In this document: piece by piece, positions 22,234-32,367 of the stretch | Layout: the number at the start of each line of letters is the position of its first letter | How positions within the stretch are numbered: position 1 is the first letter of the stretch | NCBI GenBank assembly: GCA_956465555.1 | Contig: OY101126.1 | Coordinates: 1,034,501-1,098,500 of the forward strand | Length of the DNA: 64,000 nt | Source of the DNA: Nitzschia sp. pyKryTriq1 | Lineage: Eukaryota; Bacillariophyta; Bacillariophyceae; Bacillariales; Bacillariaceae | Direction: 5' to 3' | The notes under the pieces: model-generated | Database searches by the model: none | The model's input: the letters and a program-made list of their open reading frames with translations, nothing else | What the model was told of the DNA's origin: nothing | Made by a program: the position numbers and the translations under genes

Positions 22234-22990
22234 TTAACGGTACAGGAACTCACTCATGAGATTCTTGGCAATTTGCTTTTCCCACTTGTCTCCGTTGGAA
22301 AGCAACTTTTCCTTGTCGTACAAGAGTTCCTCGTGCGTCTCAGTGGCAAACTCAAAGTTGGGTCCTTCTACGATGGCATCGACGGGGCAGGCCTCTTGGC
22401 AAAACCCACAGTAAATACACTTGGTCATGTCAATATCGTAACGGGTAGTTCGGCGGGCACCATCTTCACGAGTTTCGGCTTCAATAGTAATCGCTTGCGC
22501 GGGACAAATCGCCTCACAAAGCTTGCACGAAATGCAACGCTCATCACCCGTAGGGTATCGTCTCAAAGCGTGCTCCCCGCGGAATCGAGGACTCAAATAT
22601 CCGTGCTCGAAGGGATAGTTGATCGTGACCTTTGGTTTGACAGAGATTTCCAAAGCCAACGACATCGCACGGGCAACCTCCGTAATGAAGAAAATTTGGG
22701 AAGCCCGATCAAAGATCGTTTCCCATGGGGTCTGTGATGCAGAGCAGCAAAAACGAGAAGAAACAACAGTCAGAACATTTCCATTCAACTTCCCACGAAT
22801 GTCAAACATCTACACATCTATTACTTCGAAGTTATTGATCACGCACCGGAAGAATGTTGTCCACTTCCTTTTCCGGATCGGGAGTTTTGGCTGAACGAGG
22901 GGTCACCGCGAGAGTACGAATACCAGTCGCCGATTTAGCCGCTCGTCGGGCCAATATACCCGAGTTGCGTCTCAACACAGAGGCAATCAT
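22234..22990 (-). CDS. NDUFS8: NADH:ubiquinone oxidoreductase subunit NDUFS8 (TYKY, 23 kDa)
   Basis: Exons 22847-22990 and 22234-22731 with a 115-nt GT-AG intron, phase 0; 213 residues, the normal size. The first about 35 residues are Arg/Ser/Ala-rich ([19 protein letters not shown]), a mitochondrial presequence. The mature protein has the two 2[4Fe-4S] ferredoxin motifs, [12 protein letters not shown] and [12 protein letters not shown], carrying clusters N6a and N6b of the peripheral arm of complex I. The conserved [18 protein letters not shown] and the [20 protein letters not shown] tail are family hallmarks. The start is the ATG at 22990. Confidence 0.97.
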
Positions 22991-23701
22991 CGTGACACTG
23001 ACTGTACTTATCAACGAAAGAATGGATACTCTCTCTCTCTCTCTCTCTCTCAGGCAAATACTGATGGCTACCGCGGTACAACTACTGTGTTCAATTCGTT
23101 CACCGCGACCATCGTCATCTCACATCTCGCATGCAACGCTCATTGCTCGATCGCCGCGCCGCCGCCATCGTCGCCCAGTCGCCCGCGCTGGCTGCGGTCG
23201 TTGTTTTGCGCGGGAGAGGCAAACTTGCGATATTGTCTGCTCGTCTGACGCGAACGTGACGCATGCCAGACGTTGCCTTTTCGAACTCTTTGCAGTGCAA
23301 TATTCAACATTGTCCGTTTCGGAATTTTGGACCTCGTACGCACGACAGCACTCACCGTTGCCACAGTACCGAGTGCTGTACGCAGCCTTCTCTGCTCTAC
23401 TACTACTAGTAGAGTAGATATATACTTTTTCGCTGCTTTACAATACTACAGAACCTAGTAGTAGAGTAGTAATATCGGGATAGACTACACAATCTTTCTC
23501 TCAGCGAATACTAGTATCTAGCAGCGAGGCATTTCAATGAATCAAAAGTCGTAACAACAAAATAAAACTGGTGATATGCATGTATGTATGTATGTAGTAT
23601 CCCGGGGTGTATGAATGCATTTCAAAAGATGATATCAAACAAAAACACAAAAAACAGTAGGAGCTGGTGCTGGGTCGTGGTGGTGGCATCTCTCTCGTGG
23701 C
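22991..23701. other. Gap with CT microsatellite and shared 18-nt motif
   Basis: A (CT)n run at 23030-23052 lies just upstream of the NDUFS8 ATG. The 18-nt motif at 23424-23441 is shared with 11219-11236 and sits in CTACTA/TAGTAG-rich sequence. An ATGT microsatellite is at 23578-23598. No gene seen. Confidence 0.55.
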
Positions 23702-25042
23702 TCATCGAACTATGCCTTTTCTCCTTCCCACTCGTAGAAGGCTTTTCATTAAATGGGTCGCATTCTCCATGGCCTCTTCCACTGATTGGACATTGAGATT
23801 GTCAACCGTGGTCCTTCGCTGATCTTTCAGTTTTCGAACAGTGCGAATAGCTTGCGCAATCTCTTTCTGTGTGTAGCCAAGATCGTGCAACATGCTTTCC
23901 CGAACCAATCTCGGAAGAAGAAGAGGTGAAGAGGAGGAGAGAGGCTCGCCATCTTCATGAGAAGCTGCGGGTCGTCTGCGCACTTGCGTGACTGTACGTT
24001 CCTTCTTTCTGACCTCCCACTGGTCAACCGTACATGACCCACCAGGCTTGTATTTCCATCCGATTCCAATAGGAGGACCATTCGTGACTGATGGATTGAA
24101 TTCGAGAACTCGTTGATAGTAACGGACCGAGACATGATCAAACTTGACGCCAACAGTTTTCTTCTTTCTCGTCGTTTGTTGTTCACTGCCCGAAGATTGG
24201 CCGGCAGCAACCAGCGATGGTGTTGGTGGATAGTAGAAGCCACCACCTGAAGATGTTTTTGTGTTGGACTTCTTCTTCTGCTGTTGTTGATCTTCCTTTT
24301 GCAGAGTTGCAGTGTGTGTCGTGATCTCAGAAAGCACACTAATATCATCATCTTGAAAGTCCAGCATATCCGGTTTGGACGATCTAGTATATTTCTCCTT
24401 GATAAGTTGTTTGAGGGCTTCTTTTGTGCTCTTTGTAGTGGCAGCAGAACGATCGTCGCCGTCACTCGCTGCTTGTCTCATATCGTTAATGATTTGCTTC
24501 CAAGCTTCTTCTGGAATGCTTTTCTTAACATCATCAGGCAAATGATCCATAACATATCTCTGGATATCCGACAAAGAGATCTCGTCCTGATTGTCACTTG
24601 GCACAGTGAAGCTACTGCTAGCAGTACTGCTGATTTCCCCACCTGAGCTACCGTTCTCAGAGACGATTGCTTTCCCAGCTCCCTTCGCTTCTTTCGATGC
24701 TTTTTGGTAAATGTCGAAACAGGCAAAAGAATTTGCATCTGGGAATTCATCGAAGTCGTTATCTACGGCATAGTATTCGAGAGGGCCATCCTCCTCGAAC
24801 TCGTCGTTTTTCTCCTCGGAAGCAGCAAGAATGAGTGCTTCAATGCCATCAACGACACTCATTGCGTCGCCATTCATAGTAGCGTAAAATATTTCTTCGG
24901 CAGTCTTCTTCTTGGGGGCGATGTGTTTCTTCTTTTTCTTATGAGCATGCCCATTGCTAGTATTCTTCGAGAGTTTGTTGGTAGACTCCTTCAGACCTAC
25001 CCTCTCCTTATCGACTGTGTTTTGCAAGCAGGAAGTCGTCAT
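23702..25042 (-). CDS. Diatom-family protein with NPSVxxGxxxGIGW motif (paralogue 2)
   Basis: Intronless, 446 residues, ATG at 25042. Shares architecture with the gene at 17512-18909: acidic N-terminal half, a helical segment DIQRYVMDHLPDDVKKSIPE, then the core VKFDHVSVRYYQRVLEFNPS and VTNGPPIGIGWKYK. It ends in the basic region LVRESMLHDLGYTQKEIAQA and KLKDQRRTTVDNL. Apart from these blocks the two proteins are dissimilar, so the duplication is old. A Lys-rich stretch (HAHKKKKKHIAPKKK) near residue 32 suggests nuclear or RNA association (inference). Function unknown. Confidence 0.72.
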   Translation of the reverse strand: MTTSCLQNTVDKERVGLKESTNKLSKNTSNGHAHKKKKKHIAPKKKTAEEIFYATMNGDAMSVVDGIEALILAASEEKNDEFEEDGPLEYYAVDNDFDEFPDANSFACFDIYQKASKEAKGAGKAIVSENGSSGGEISSTASSSFTVPSDNQDEISLSDIQRYVMDHLPDDVKKSIPEEAWKQIINDMRQAASDGDDRSAATTKSTKEALKQLIKEKYTRSSKPDMLDFQDDDISVLSEITTHTATLQKEDQQQQKKKSNTKTSSGGGFYYPPTPSLVAAGQSSGSEQQTTRKKKTVGVKFDHVSVRYYQRVLEFNPSVTNGPPIGIGWKYKPGGSCTVDQWEVRKKERTVTQVRRRPAASHEDGEPLSSSSPLLLPRLVRESMLHDLGYTQKEIAQAIRTVRKLKDQRRTTVDNLNVQSVEEAMENATHLMKSLLRVGRRKGIVR

Positions 25043-26208
25043 ACTGTATTATTTGATTTTATTTGAGAAATAATGGCAACGTCTTCTACGAATACTCCAG
25101 ACAGTGTGGCAGATGATTTTCTTGAACAATGGCAGCAGTCCGCGGTCCACCGCTGCGAGAGGCGAGAGATTATTGCAGTGTTCAGTAGTGCGTGTAGTGT
25201 TGCAAGTTGCAATAATACCGTAAGTCTCCTCTAGTAGTAGTAGTTCGATCCCAGCTTTCCCCCGCCCGAAAAGACGGTTCTTCTTTTATTCTTCCTTCGT
25301 AGAAAATCCACCACTCATGTAAAAGGTACTGTTCGTTCAAGTACCAGTTACTTTACTGTGCTGGCGGATGCGATGATGATGAAGGGTTCTTATGTCTCGT
25401 GCGTGATAAAAAGTGAATGACCCCATAAATGAATGATCGATTGGAGGGCTTATTATTTTTCATTTTGCGAGCGCCAACAACATCACATACTACCATTAAA
25501 TGATGGTGAAGATAGAATTCTACCTGCCTCTACTAATTGCTGAACTTCCTGATAGTTTCCGGCACTTTTCCTTTGATTGTATCGTGTCTTTCCCGCCGAA
25601 CTGTCACAAAATGAGGCATGCATGTGCGTGGCGATAAGCACTATGCCGATCCAAACAACTACTAAAGACTGGAGTATGACCAAGAAATATCACAGACATT
25701 TTCGTGATGATTATATTATTTGCTCGCAGATACTCGAACGTGCAGAAATCGCGGACGGCCTAACGGTATGACTATAACTGGTACCATCTCACTCGCACAT
25801 CTACCGTTGGTAGAAGTACCTGGTACCACCATCGTCTGCGAGCACACCACCTCATCGGGAGGTTGTTAGTAGTCTCTACTACTAGTAGAGCACTCTCTAC
25901 TCTCTACCGGCAGAGGTCTGCCGTACTCGTAGTAGTGAGTGGGGTATGTGTGCAGCATTCTTCGCTGTTGAAGCATAGTCTGCAAGGGTGGTATCCAATT
26001 GTTCAAGGTATCCAACTTTTAATAAACACTGGACTACCAGATTGTATCTGGCTACAAAATTCGGCGTGCTAAATGAATTAACAGTCACACCGGATGTTCT
26101 CGTGCATCGGGCTCGTGCTGCTGGTCGCATGGTCCTACCGGTAGTCAAAGATGGCCCAACCAAACCGTCCAATCTACTACTAGTAGTCGCAATGTCAACC
26201 AGTTCGCA
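25043..26208. other. 1.2-kb gap, no supported gene
   Basis: TAGTAG/CTACTA-rich tracts at 25225-25245, 25860-25940 and 26170-26190 and GTAC words at 25780-25830. A 66-codon minus frame near 25483-25683 has a hydrophobic start but no other support. Confidence 0.5.
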
Positions 26209-27165
26209 TCAATTCTTCAGGGGGACAACTGGGACAGGAGCACCATCTTTGCAAGTGGCCAATTCCATGTTTTCTTTCGACTGGTGCTGTCCAACCAGCA
26301 GGTTGGGGCGTGTGGGAGCGACATCTTCTGGACGCTTGCGACAAATGTAAATGTAAAATTCATTCCTGCATGCAACAACCAGCCTGTAAGCGACGATCGC
26401 CTATTGGTGCCTTGATGAGGGACACCGTGGATCGATCACTCACCTTCCTTGATTCTTCCGCCCAACGTTGTGAATACTAACTTCTTTCCAGTAGTAGGAA
26501 AGGTCGTTTTCATGCTCCAAGAAGACCACGCGACTATCTGGATTGCCATACGAGACCAAGAAGAGAACACCATGGCCATTGGCCAGAACACGTGAGCACT
26601 CTGACACTACTGTCTTTGCATTTGCAACCGAACCAGCACTGCAAAGAATGGCATCAAAGGTGCCCTTGCAAATGATCAGGTCAAATGATTTCTCATCGAA
26701 GGGAAGTCCTTTGGAAATGTCAGCGCAAACAAACTTCATTTCCGGACAATCGTACTTCTCCGTGAAGGCAGCGTTACAATACTTCTTTTTCATCTGCTCG
26801 ATCACTACAGAGGAAAAGTCCACATTGGTAATGGGGCCTTTCCAGCCATCACGAATCATGTCTTCCCCGAAGGTGGAGTTTCCACAGCCCAGGATCAAAA
26901 CACGACACTGATCATAAGTCGGGAACGACTTTCCCGAGTCCAATTTCGTTGCTGCCATCAATGCCTGAATACTCAGCAAATGACGCGTCGATTGATACGA
27001 CTGATACCAGTCATAAGATCCAGAACTTGCATTGGTACGGAGGAGGCGAGTTGGTCAGCAGCAATCAAAATGAATTCTTCTGAGCTGGAAAGAATCGCCC
27101 TGTGCTTACCTTTCGGTTTCACGATAGCGCTCATCCCAATATTCCGCCTTGCCGAACAAAGCCAT
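26209..27165 (-). CDS. METTL13/EEF1AKMT4-type lysine methyltransferase
   Basis: Three exons, 27110-27165, 26444-27025 and 26209-26365, with GT-AG introns of 84 and 78 nt; 264 residues. Exon 1 supplies the diagnostic N-terminus MALFGKAEYWDERYRE, matching the YWDERY motif of this class I methyltransferase branch, followed after splicing by YDWYQSYQS. SAM-binding motif I is VLILGCGNSTFGED at about residues 61-74. An acidic motif II (ITNVDFS) and motif IV (FDLIICKGTFDAILC) follow. The C-terminal exon adds YIYICRK, the last strand of the fold, and a tail of about 40 residues. Relatives methylate lysines of eEF1A; the substrate here is inferred. Confidence 0.85.
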
Positions 27166-28450
27166 TCTGTCTGTCTTTTGCTTCCGTCCTTTGTTCAAAA
27201 ATACACGACAGCAGTGTCGTTGGAAGAAAGATATGCCAAAAGAAAAACGGATGAACGTTTTTTATGTCCCTCTTCCTTTTTGTCTTTCTCTCTCAAACGG
27301 CGGGAATATCTTTTCGCAAGGATCGCCAACGGAACGACGCAACTTGCCAGACCGTGGGATATATCATCAGAGTGCGTTGAGCACCTCTGTCGTGACACAT
27401 TTGGCACCGTGGGTATCCCTAATTACAGAAGATAGAACGTTCCTCGAGTGCACAACCGAAAACGAAATTTTGTGCTGTTGCGGGGTCATGATCGGAAGAC
27501 CACTTGATGCCATGCAGCCATCGCCGCGAAGAGAGTGTCTTCTGTTGTTATCGTGGACTGACCGACCGACTGGCACCCGCCACCAGCCCGGCATGCATGC
27601 ACTGTACTGATCATAGTGACTGACTGTACTGGTACTGTACGAATACTGTGATGCCACCCACGCAACTCTTGAAAATCTCAAAATAGGAATTTTCCTCAAC
27701 ACGGCAGCCTATGCAATGCATGTGATATGGGACTTTAACAGCTTTCATGCCATGCCTCGTCGCCGAAAAAATCAGACCGATCTTACGAGTATACGTGCGT
27801 GTTGAATGATGCCACGGCGAGGCAGCTCTACAGCAGATCCTACTAGTAGCGTCATCGCCAACTAGTTCAATCTCTCATCATCTTCTATCACGGGTAGACT
27901 CGTGACAATCTAGTAGTGGATAGAAAAACAAGCCTTTGCCAACTTAGAAGACAGACTTTCGTCTTTCTACTCCGGATAGAAGACTTTCATGTTGCCGCTT
28001 CGGGTGTAACAAGCGATGAACAACAACAACAACGGCAAACAACACGCCGAACGCCAATCGATGAGCGCACAAGAACGCATCAGGCGAGAGCGAGATTCCA
28101 TGATGGCGGGTAATCCGGATCTTGACCTGACACATGACAGACGGACACGTTCCAGGAACCAGGCACGTGCGCGGCCGGCCGGCTCGAATGCCCGCGATAG
28201 CCTGATGAGAGTGTGAGACGTACTCGTACCATACCGCCGGTATACGTGATGAGATTTCGACGCACGACTCAAACGCCAACTAAGCTCTTCTGTGCAGTGA
28301 AAGAGCCATAATTTTTCTCTGCCATCACGCCAAAGCACATCCTCGCCTGATGGCTCTGTTCTTTCCTTCTTGCTCACAAATTCAGCAACGAAGAAGAAGT
28401 GACAAACCGAAAGCAATACTACACCAAATAAAGAAAACACCCTTAACAAC
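27166..28450. other. 1.3-kb divergent gap, no supported gene
   Basis: Frames at 27149-27610 and 27967-28533 cross this region but show no domain or consistent composition. GTAC words at 27600-27645 and 28215-28245. Confidence 0.5.
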
Positions 28451-29587
28451 ATGTCGCTCGCGGTGCAACGTTTGGCTAGATCCAACGCGATGGCGTCGAT
28501 TCCCCGTACCCTGGGGCGGCGTCTCAAGAGCACTGGCCAAAAAATCTTCCATCATCATCAGCAGCAGACGCCCACTGCCAATCCGTTTTCCCCCAGCCGA
28601 TATCTTTCCACCAGTGCTAGCAGGAGGCTGGCGAAGGCTGGCGCGTTTGGTTTTTCAATGGGTACAGCTCAACTCTACTTGGGATCTGCACAGGATCTTT
28701 TCGACGAAAAGTTTATCACGTACAAGAAGCCAGAAGATTTGGCCGATTTCTATGGCACAGAGGACTTTATGGAAGTCTTCTGTGTCTTCCCGTTCATGGT
28801 CGATTTCATGATGCGAGGTGCCGAGTTTGATGACGACGGGACAATCCATGCCTGGGGTCTGCTTGGGCCGGGTGAGCTCGAAGTCTCCATCGACTTTGAC
28901 GAGAAAGAAATAGACACAAATGGGGACGGCGAACCGGATACGCTGGCCTGGTTCAACAAGAGAGAACACTTTCATGATGTGGCGCCCTCTTTTTTGGGTG
29001 GTTTTACGTTGTGGGAAATGACTCAGAACTTTGGATACAACAGATACGAAGATGGAACCTGCGTTGTCTACCATCAAGGTGAAAATTTCAAGGGTTTCTT
29101 TCCTATCAGGCTTTTGTTCCAGCTTCACGCAAAGTACGTCATCTGGGCAACCGAGAAGTACATCAACAGTGACGCTTTCGGGACCGAAGATCGTGAAACA
29201 GATCTGGAAGAGCGACGTCACAATATCCCGTTTCATGTCTTCAAGGAATTCTTGTCTGGATTGACAGAGGATGTCGAACGCGCAAAACGCGACGTTGAAC
29301 CGAATTCCCCGAAGCATCAACAATTGGACGCGACCATCCGACGCCTCAATACGCTCTCCGCCAAGATGGAAGAAGGCAAGGCATCAATACCCCGTCTACG
29401 TACATTGCGCTCACACAAGACGAAAGTCAGCCAAGTTCATCTCGTAATGGACGACAAAGAGGCGAAGGATACGATTCAGACAGCAGTCCAGCAAATTGGG
29501 GCCTCTTCTGGTCAACGAAGCGCACCATCACAAGTAATGAAGAGGCTCACCAGACGAGCTACAAGTCTCGCAGCCCGAGACAACTAA
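28451..29587 (+). CDS. Conserved-looking unknown protein, probably mitochondrial
   Basis: Intronless, 378 residues. Residues 1-60 are Arg/Ser/Ala-rich without acidic residues (MSLAVQRLARSNAMASIPRT), a likely mitochondrial presequence. The body contains ordered-looking sequence, for example FYGTEDFMEVFCVFPFMVDF then MMRGAEFDDDGTIHAWGLLG, and an Asp-rich loop DTNGDGEPDTLAWF that resembles an EF-hand or dockerin calcium loop. The C-terminal third is basic and helical. I do not recognise the family. Confidence 0.65.
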   Translation: MSLAVQRLARSNAMASIPRTLGRRLKSTGQKIFHHHQQQTPTANPFSPSRYLSTSASRRLAKAGAFGFSMGTAQLYLGSAQDLFDEKFITYKKPEDLADFYGTEDFMEVFCVFPFMVDFMMRGAEFDDDGTIHAWGLLGPGELEVSIDFDEKEIDTNGDGEPDTLAWFNKREHFHDVAPSFLGGFTLWEMTQNFGYNRYEDGTCVVYHQGENFKGFFPIRLLFQLHAKYVIWATEKYINSDAFGTEDRETDLEERRHNIPFHVFKEFLSGLTEDVERAKRDVEPNSPKHQQLDATIRRLNTLSAKMEEGKASIPRLRTLRSHKTKVSQVHLVMDDKEAKDTIQTAVQQIGASSGQRSAPSQVMKRLTRRATSLAARDN

Positions 29588-29741
29588 ACCCCGTTTTCAT
29601 AATATAATCCAGTAACATGATCTCGAAACATTTTGTCTACACTTCTCGAAGTTGAACATGGCAGTTGAGTAGTCGCGCGGTCTCTTGGTGCCGTAGGGAG
29701 TAGTTGCTTGTCCTTGTGTACGTGCCTGCAAATTGCTTTTT

Positions 29742-31247
29742 TTATGAGCTGACACCTGCGGCTTGCTGTGCAAGAAGTGCATTTGGGTCGACTTCAAAGA
29801 CACGAATCATTTTGTCGTCTCCGGCTGAAACAAACACAGCTGTTCCATTTTCAAAAAACTGAATATCCGCGTCGTTGATTACGTCGGTATGACCGGTCAA
29901 TGTCGTCAGAAGCATTCCATTTCGAGCATCCCAGAGCCGGATCTTGCCACTGATAGTAGTAGTGAAGACAAGCGGTAGTGTGGGATGCCAGCGCAGGCGT
30001 GTAATGCCGTCAGATCCTTCTTCTTGCCCTTGTTGCGGCGGAACGCAAACCTGTCTGCATTGTCCATCGTTTGCCAAGTCCCAGATTTTTAATTTGCCGT
30101 CCACACCAGCCGTAGCACACCAGTTTGCCTGCGCGGGGAAGAAACCAACAGCTTCGACGCTCATTGGGTATTCCATCTCAACTTCTTCTTCGTCGTCGTC
30201 GGATGCAGAAGGTGGAGTCGGCGGAACTTCGTAATGACGGAGGCTTGCCACTATCTTCTTAGTGCCAATATGACAGATATGGGCTTGGCCATCTTCGGCT
30301 CCGGCTATGACAAGCATTCCATCACTTCCACCGTTGTTGGCAATGCAGGTCAGTCCTGCTTCGCCGGTGCGGAAAACGTGTTTGTTCATGCCAGTCTTGG
30401 GTGCCCAGATTCTCAGCGTACCATCGGTACTCGCACTCAGCGCCCATTTTCCATCGGGCGAAAAACATCCAGCTGTCACAGCTTGTTCATGGCCAACAAA
30501 TACTTGTAGACACCGGTTTAGAGGAATATGAAACATCCAAACAGTTCCATCGCCCGATCCAGCCAACAAGACGCTTCCTCCTTTAGGATGGAACGAGAGC
30601 CACTCTACATCGGATGGTCCTTCCAATTTCAATTTTTGTTCGGCGGTGTCAGGATCATACAGGAGAATTGATCCATCATAACTTCCCACTGCAGCTAATC
30701 TCGGAGTCTTTTTCGCGTCATCCGAAACAAAATCGAGATTGAAAGCAACACATGAAACAGTATCAGTGTGATTGTAGGAGAGCACCTGCGAGGAAGGAGT
30801 AGTCGTCGATCCCGTCGTTGAGGATGCAATCTGATGCATGTACGCCTTGTCGTCGCCTCCCCCAGAAATTACCATGAGCTTCCCGTTTTCTAGATGGCAC
30901 GCCACGGTGTAAACGGCATCCGAGTGTGCTTCAATTTTGACCTTGGACATGTCTACCACGGGCTCTCGTAGCGTCTGGTCAGCAGCACTATCTAGCATAT
31001 CTTGCTCGTCGGCTGTTCCTCCGATGACTTCCGTATCATCATCGTCGTCGTCATCATCCATGGGTACATCGTTATCGTCTACCTCGACTTCCACTGCCTC
31101 ATTCATATCAATGAATTCTGGGGCCTCGTCCAATACCGACTCATCATCATCATCATTATTTGCTGGTGCTGCTGCCGATGGAAATTGGGCTGTTTCAGTT
31201 TCCATAGTCATCGCGTCGTCGCCGTGATCTTGCTGACTGTGATCCAT
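29742..31247 (-). CDS. AAMP/Sqt1-like WD40 ribosome-assembly protein
   Basis: Intronless; 501 residues from the ATG at 31247. The frame also has an upstream ATG at 31436 that would add 63 residues of unconserved appearance. The N-terminal 110 residues are strongly acidic, as in AAMP. They are followed by seven or eight WD repeats, beginning IEAHSDAVYTVACHLENGKL and SGGGDDKAYMHQI, with clear blocks such as CFSPDGKWALSASTDGTLRI W and LVFTTTISGKIRLWDARNG. AAMP's yeast counterpart Sqt1 is the dedicated chaperone of ribosomal protein uL16 (Rpl10). Role inferred from family. Confidence 0.82.
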   Translation of the reverse strand: MDHSQQDHGDDAMTMETETAQFPSAAAPANNDDDDESVLDEAPEFIDMNEAVEVEVDDNDVPMDDDDDDDDTEVIGGTADEQDMLDSAADQTLREPVVDMSKVKIEAHSDAVYTVACHLENGKLMVISGGGDDKAYMHQIASSTTGSTTTPSSQVLSYNHTDTVSCVAFNLDFVSDDAKKTPRLAAVGSYDGSILLYDPDTAEQKLKLEGPSDVEWLSFHPKGGSVLLAGSGDGTVWMFHIPLNRCLQVFVGHEQAVTAGCFSPDGKWALSASTDGTLRIWAPKTGMNKHVFRTGEAGLTCIANNGGSDGMLVIAGAEDGQAHICHIGTKKIVASLRHYEVPPTPPSASDDDEEEVEMEYPMSVEAVGFFPAQANWCATAGVDGKLKIWDLANDGQCRQVCVPPQQGQEEGSDGITRLRWHPTLPLVFTTTISGKIRLWDARNGMLLTTLTGHTDVINDADIQFFENGTAVFVSAGDDKMIRVFEVDPNALLAQQAAGVSS

Positions 31248-32367
31248 GTTGACGATTAATTGGTTGATTCTTTTCTCACTTTTTTGAAACAACTCATAGA
31301 ATTGTGAGGTCGATGCTCTGATATGGTGCCTTTGAAATAAATGTTCTTCTTGGTCGGTCGGTGTCGAAGGTCGGTGTGGTGGCCGCAGGGATGAAATATG
31401 TTCGATTGGCTTCATTCTTGTGTTTTTCGCGTCCATTCCGAAATCGGGTGGCGCAGGTTTGAGTGAGCGGACGACATACAGACGCCCCACATTCTCAATT
31501 CGGTTGAATAGATCTCCGCTCTCTCTCTCTCTCTCTACTGTGAGTACTCTCTACTACCACTAAAGAGTAGAGAGTAGAGCGAGAGAAATAGAGTCTCTCT
31601 GGAGAGTAGACTCGGAGAGTAGACTCCACTAGTACTACTACTCAGCAGTCGTCTACTGTTCAAAGAAAACGAGCACAAGATCGATACTGATTGATATGTA
31701 GTAGTACCTACTCAATCCCCCGTTATTGGATCACCTACACAAAGAGGAAGCATTGATTGGAAATGGATTTCTTTATTTATTTATTTCTTCGGTGTTTGCG
31801 GAAGAGTGGTACGGATGATGATAATTTGCATAGACGAAGGGGACCATGAATCATTATCATTGGCCTGCTCGGGAAAGCTGGAAGCTGTCATAGTGGACTA
31901 AGGCATGGCTCTACTCATACAAAGACAAAGGTCGCCAAATAAAAGAAAGTTTCAAACTATCCATTCCCAGTGATTGTGTTCTGATCTATATAGTAAGTAT
32001 TGGTGTATGTTTCGATGATTCGAGAAAATGATTAAAGTTGGATGCCAAATGGGGCGACAAAGTTTCGAAGAAGCGTTCTTGTTTGGAAGTTGAACCTACT
32101 GTGCTGCTTCTGTCAGCAAGCACGGAGGAATAGAAACATGTCATGGTCCCATATTCCCTTGTGGCATATCATGTCTTTCTCGTCTCGAGGGTGGCCCATT
32201 GTGCGAAATGCTAGGCTTCTTGTGTATGAGTTGTCAGTGTAGTTGTTCGTCTATCTATGAGAGTTGATGGTTGGGCTGGAATGATATAAAGAAGTGAAAA
32301 TGTTGATTTGGAGTGGTGGGAAGAGGGCCATTGATTGAAGACGTCATCATCGTATGCGAGTAGGTGT
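31248..32367. other. 1.1-kb gap, no supported gene
   Basis: A (CT)n tract lies at 31516-31536 and a purine-rich AGAGTAG stretch at 31560-31630. The frame upstream of the WD40 start codon stays open to 31490. No other feature. Confidence 0.5.

Noticed and set aside
27967-28533. 188-codon minus-strand frame upstream of the mitochondrial-looking gene
   Set aside because: Overlaps the start of a better gene on the other strand and begins at a non-ATG codon; no motif.
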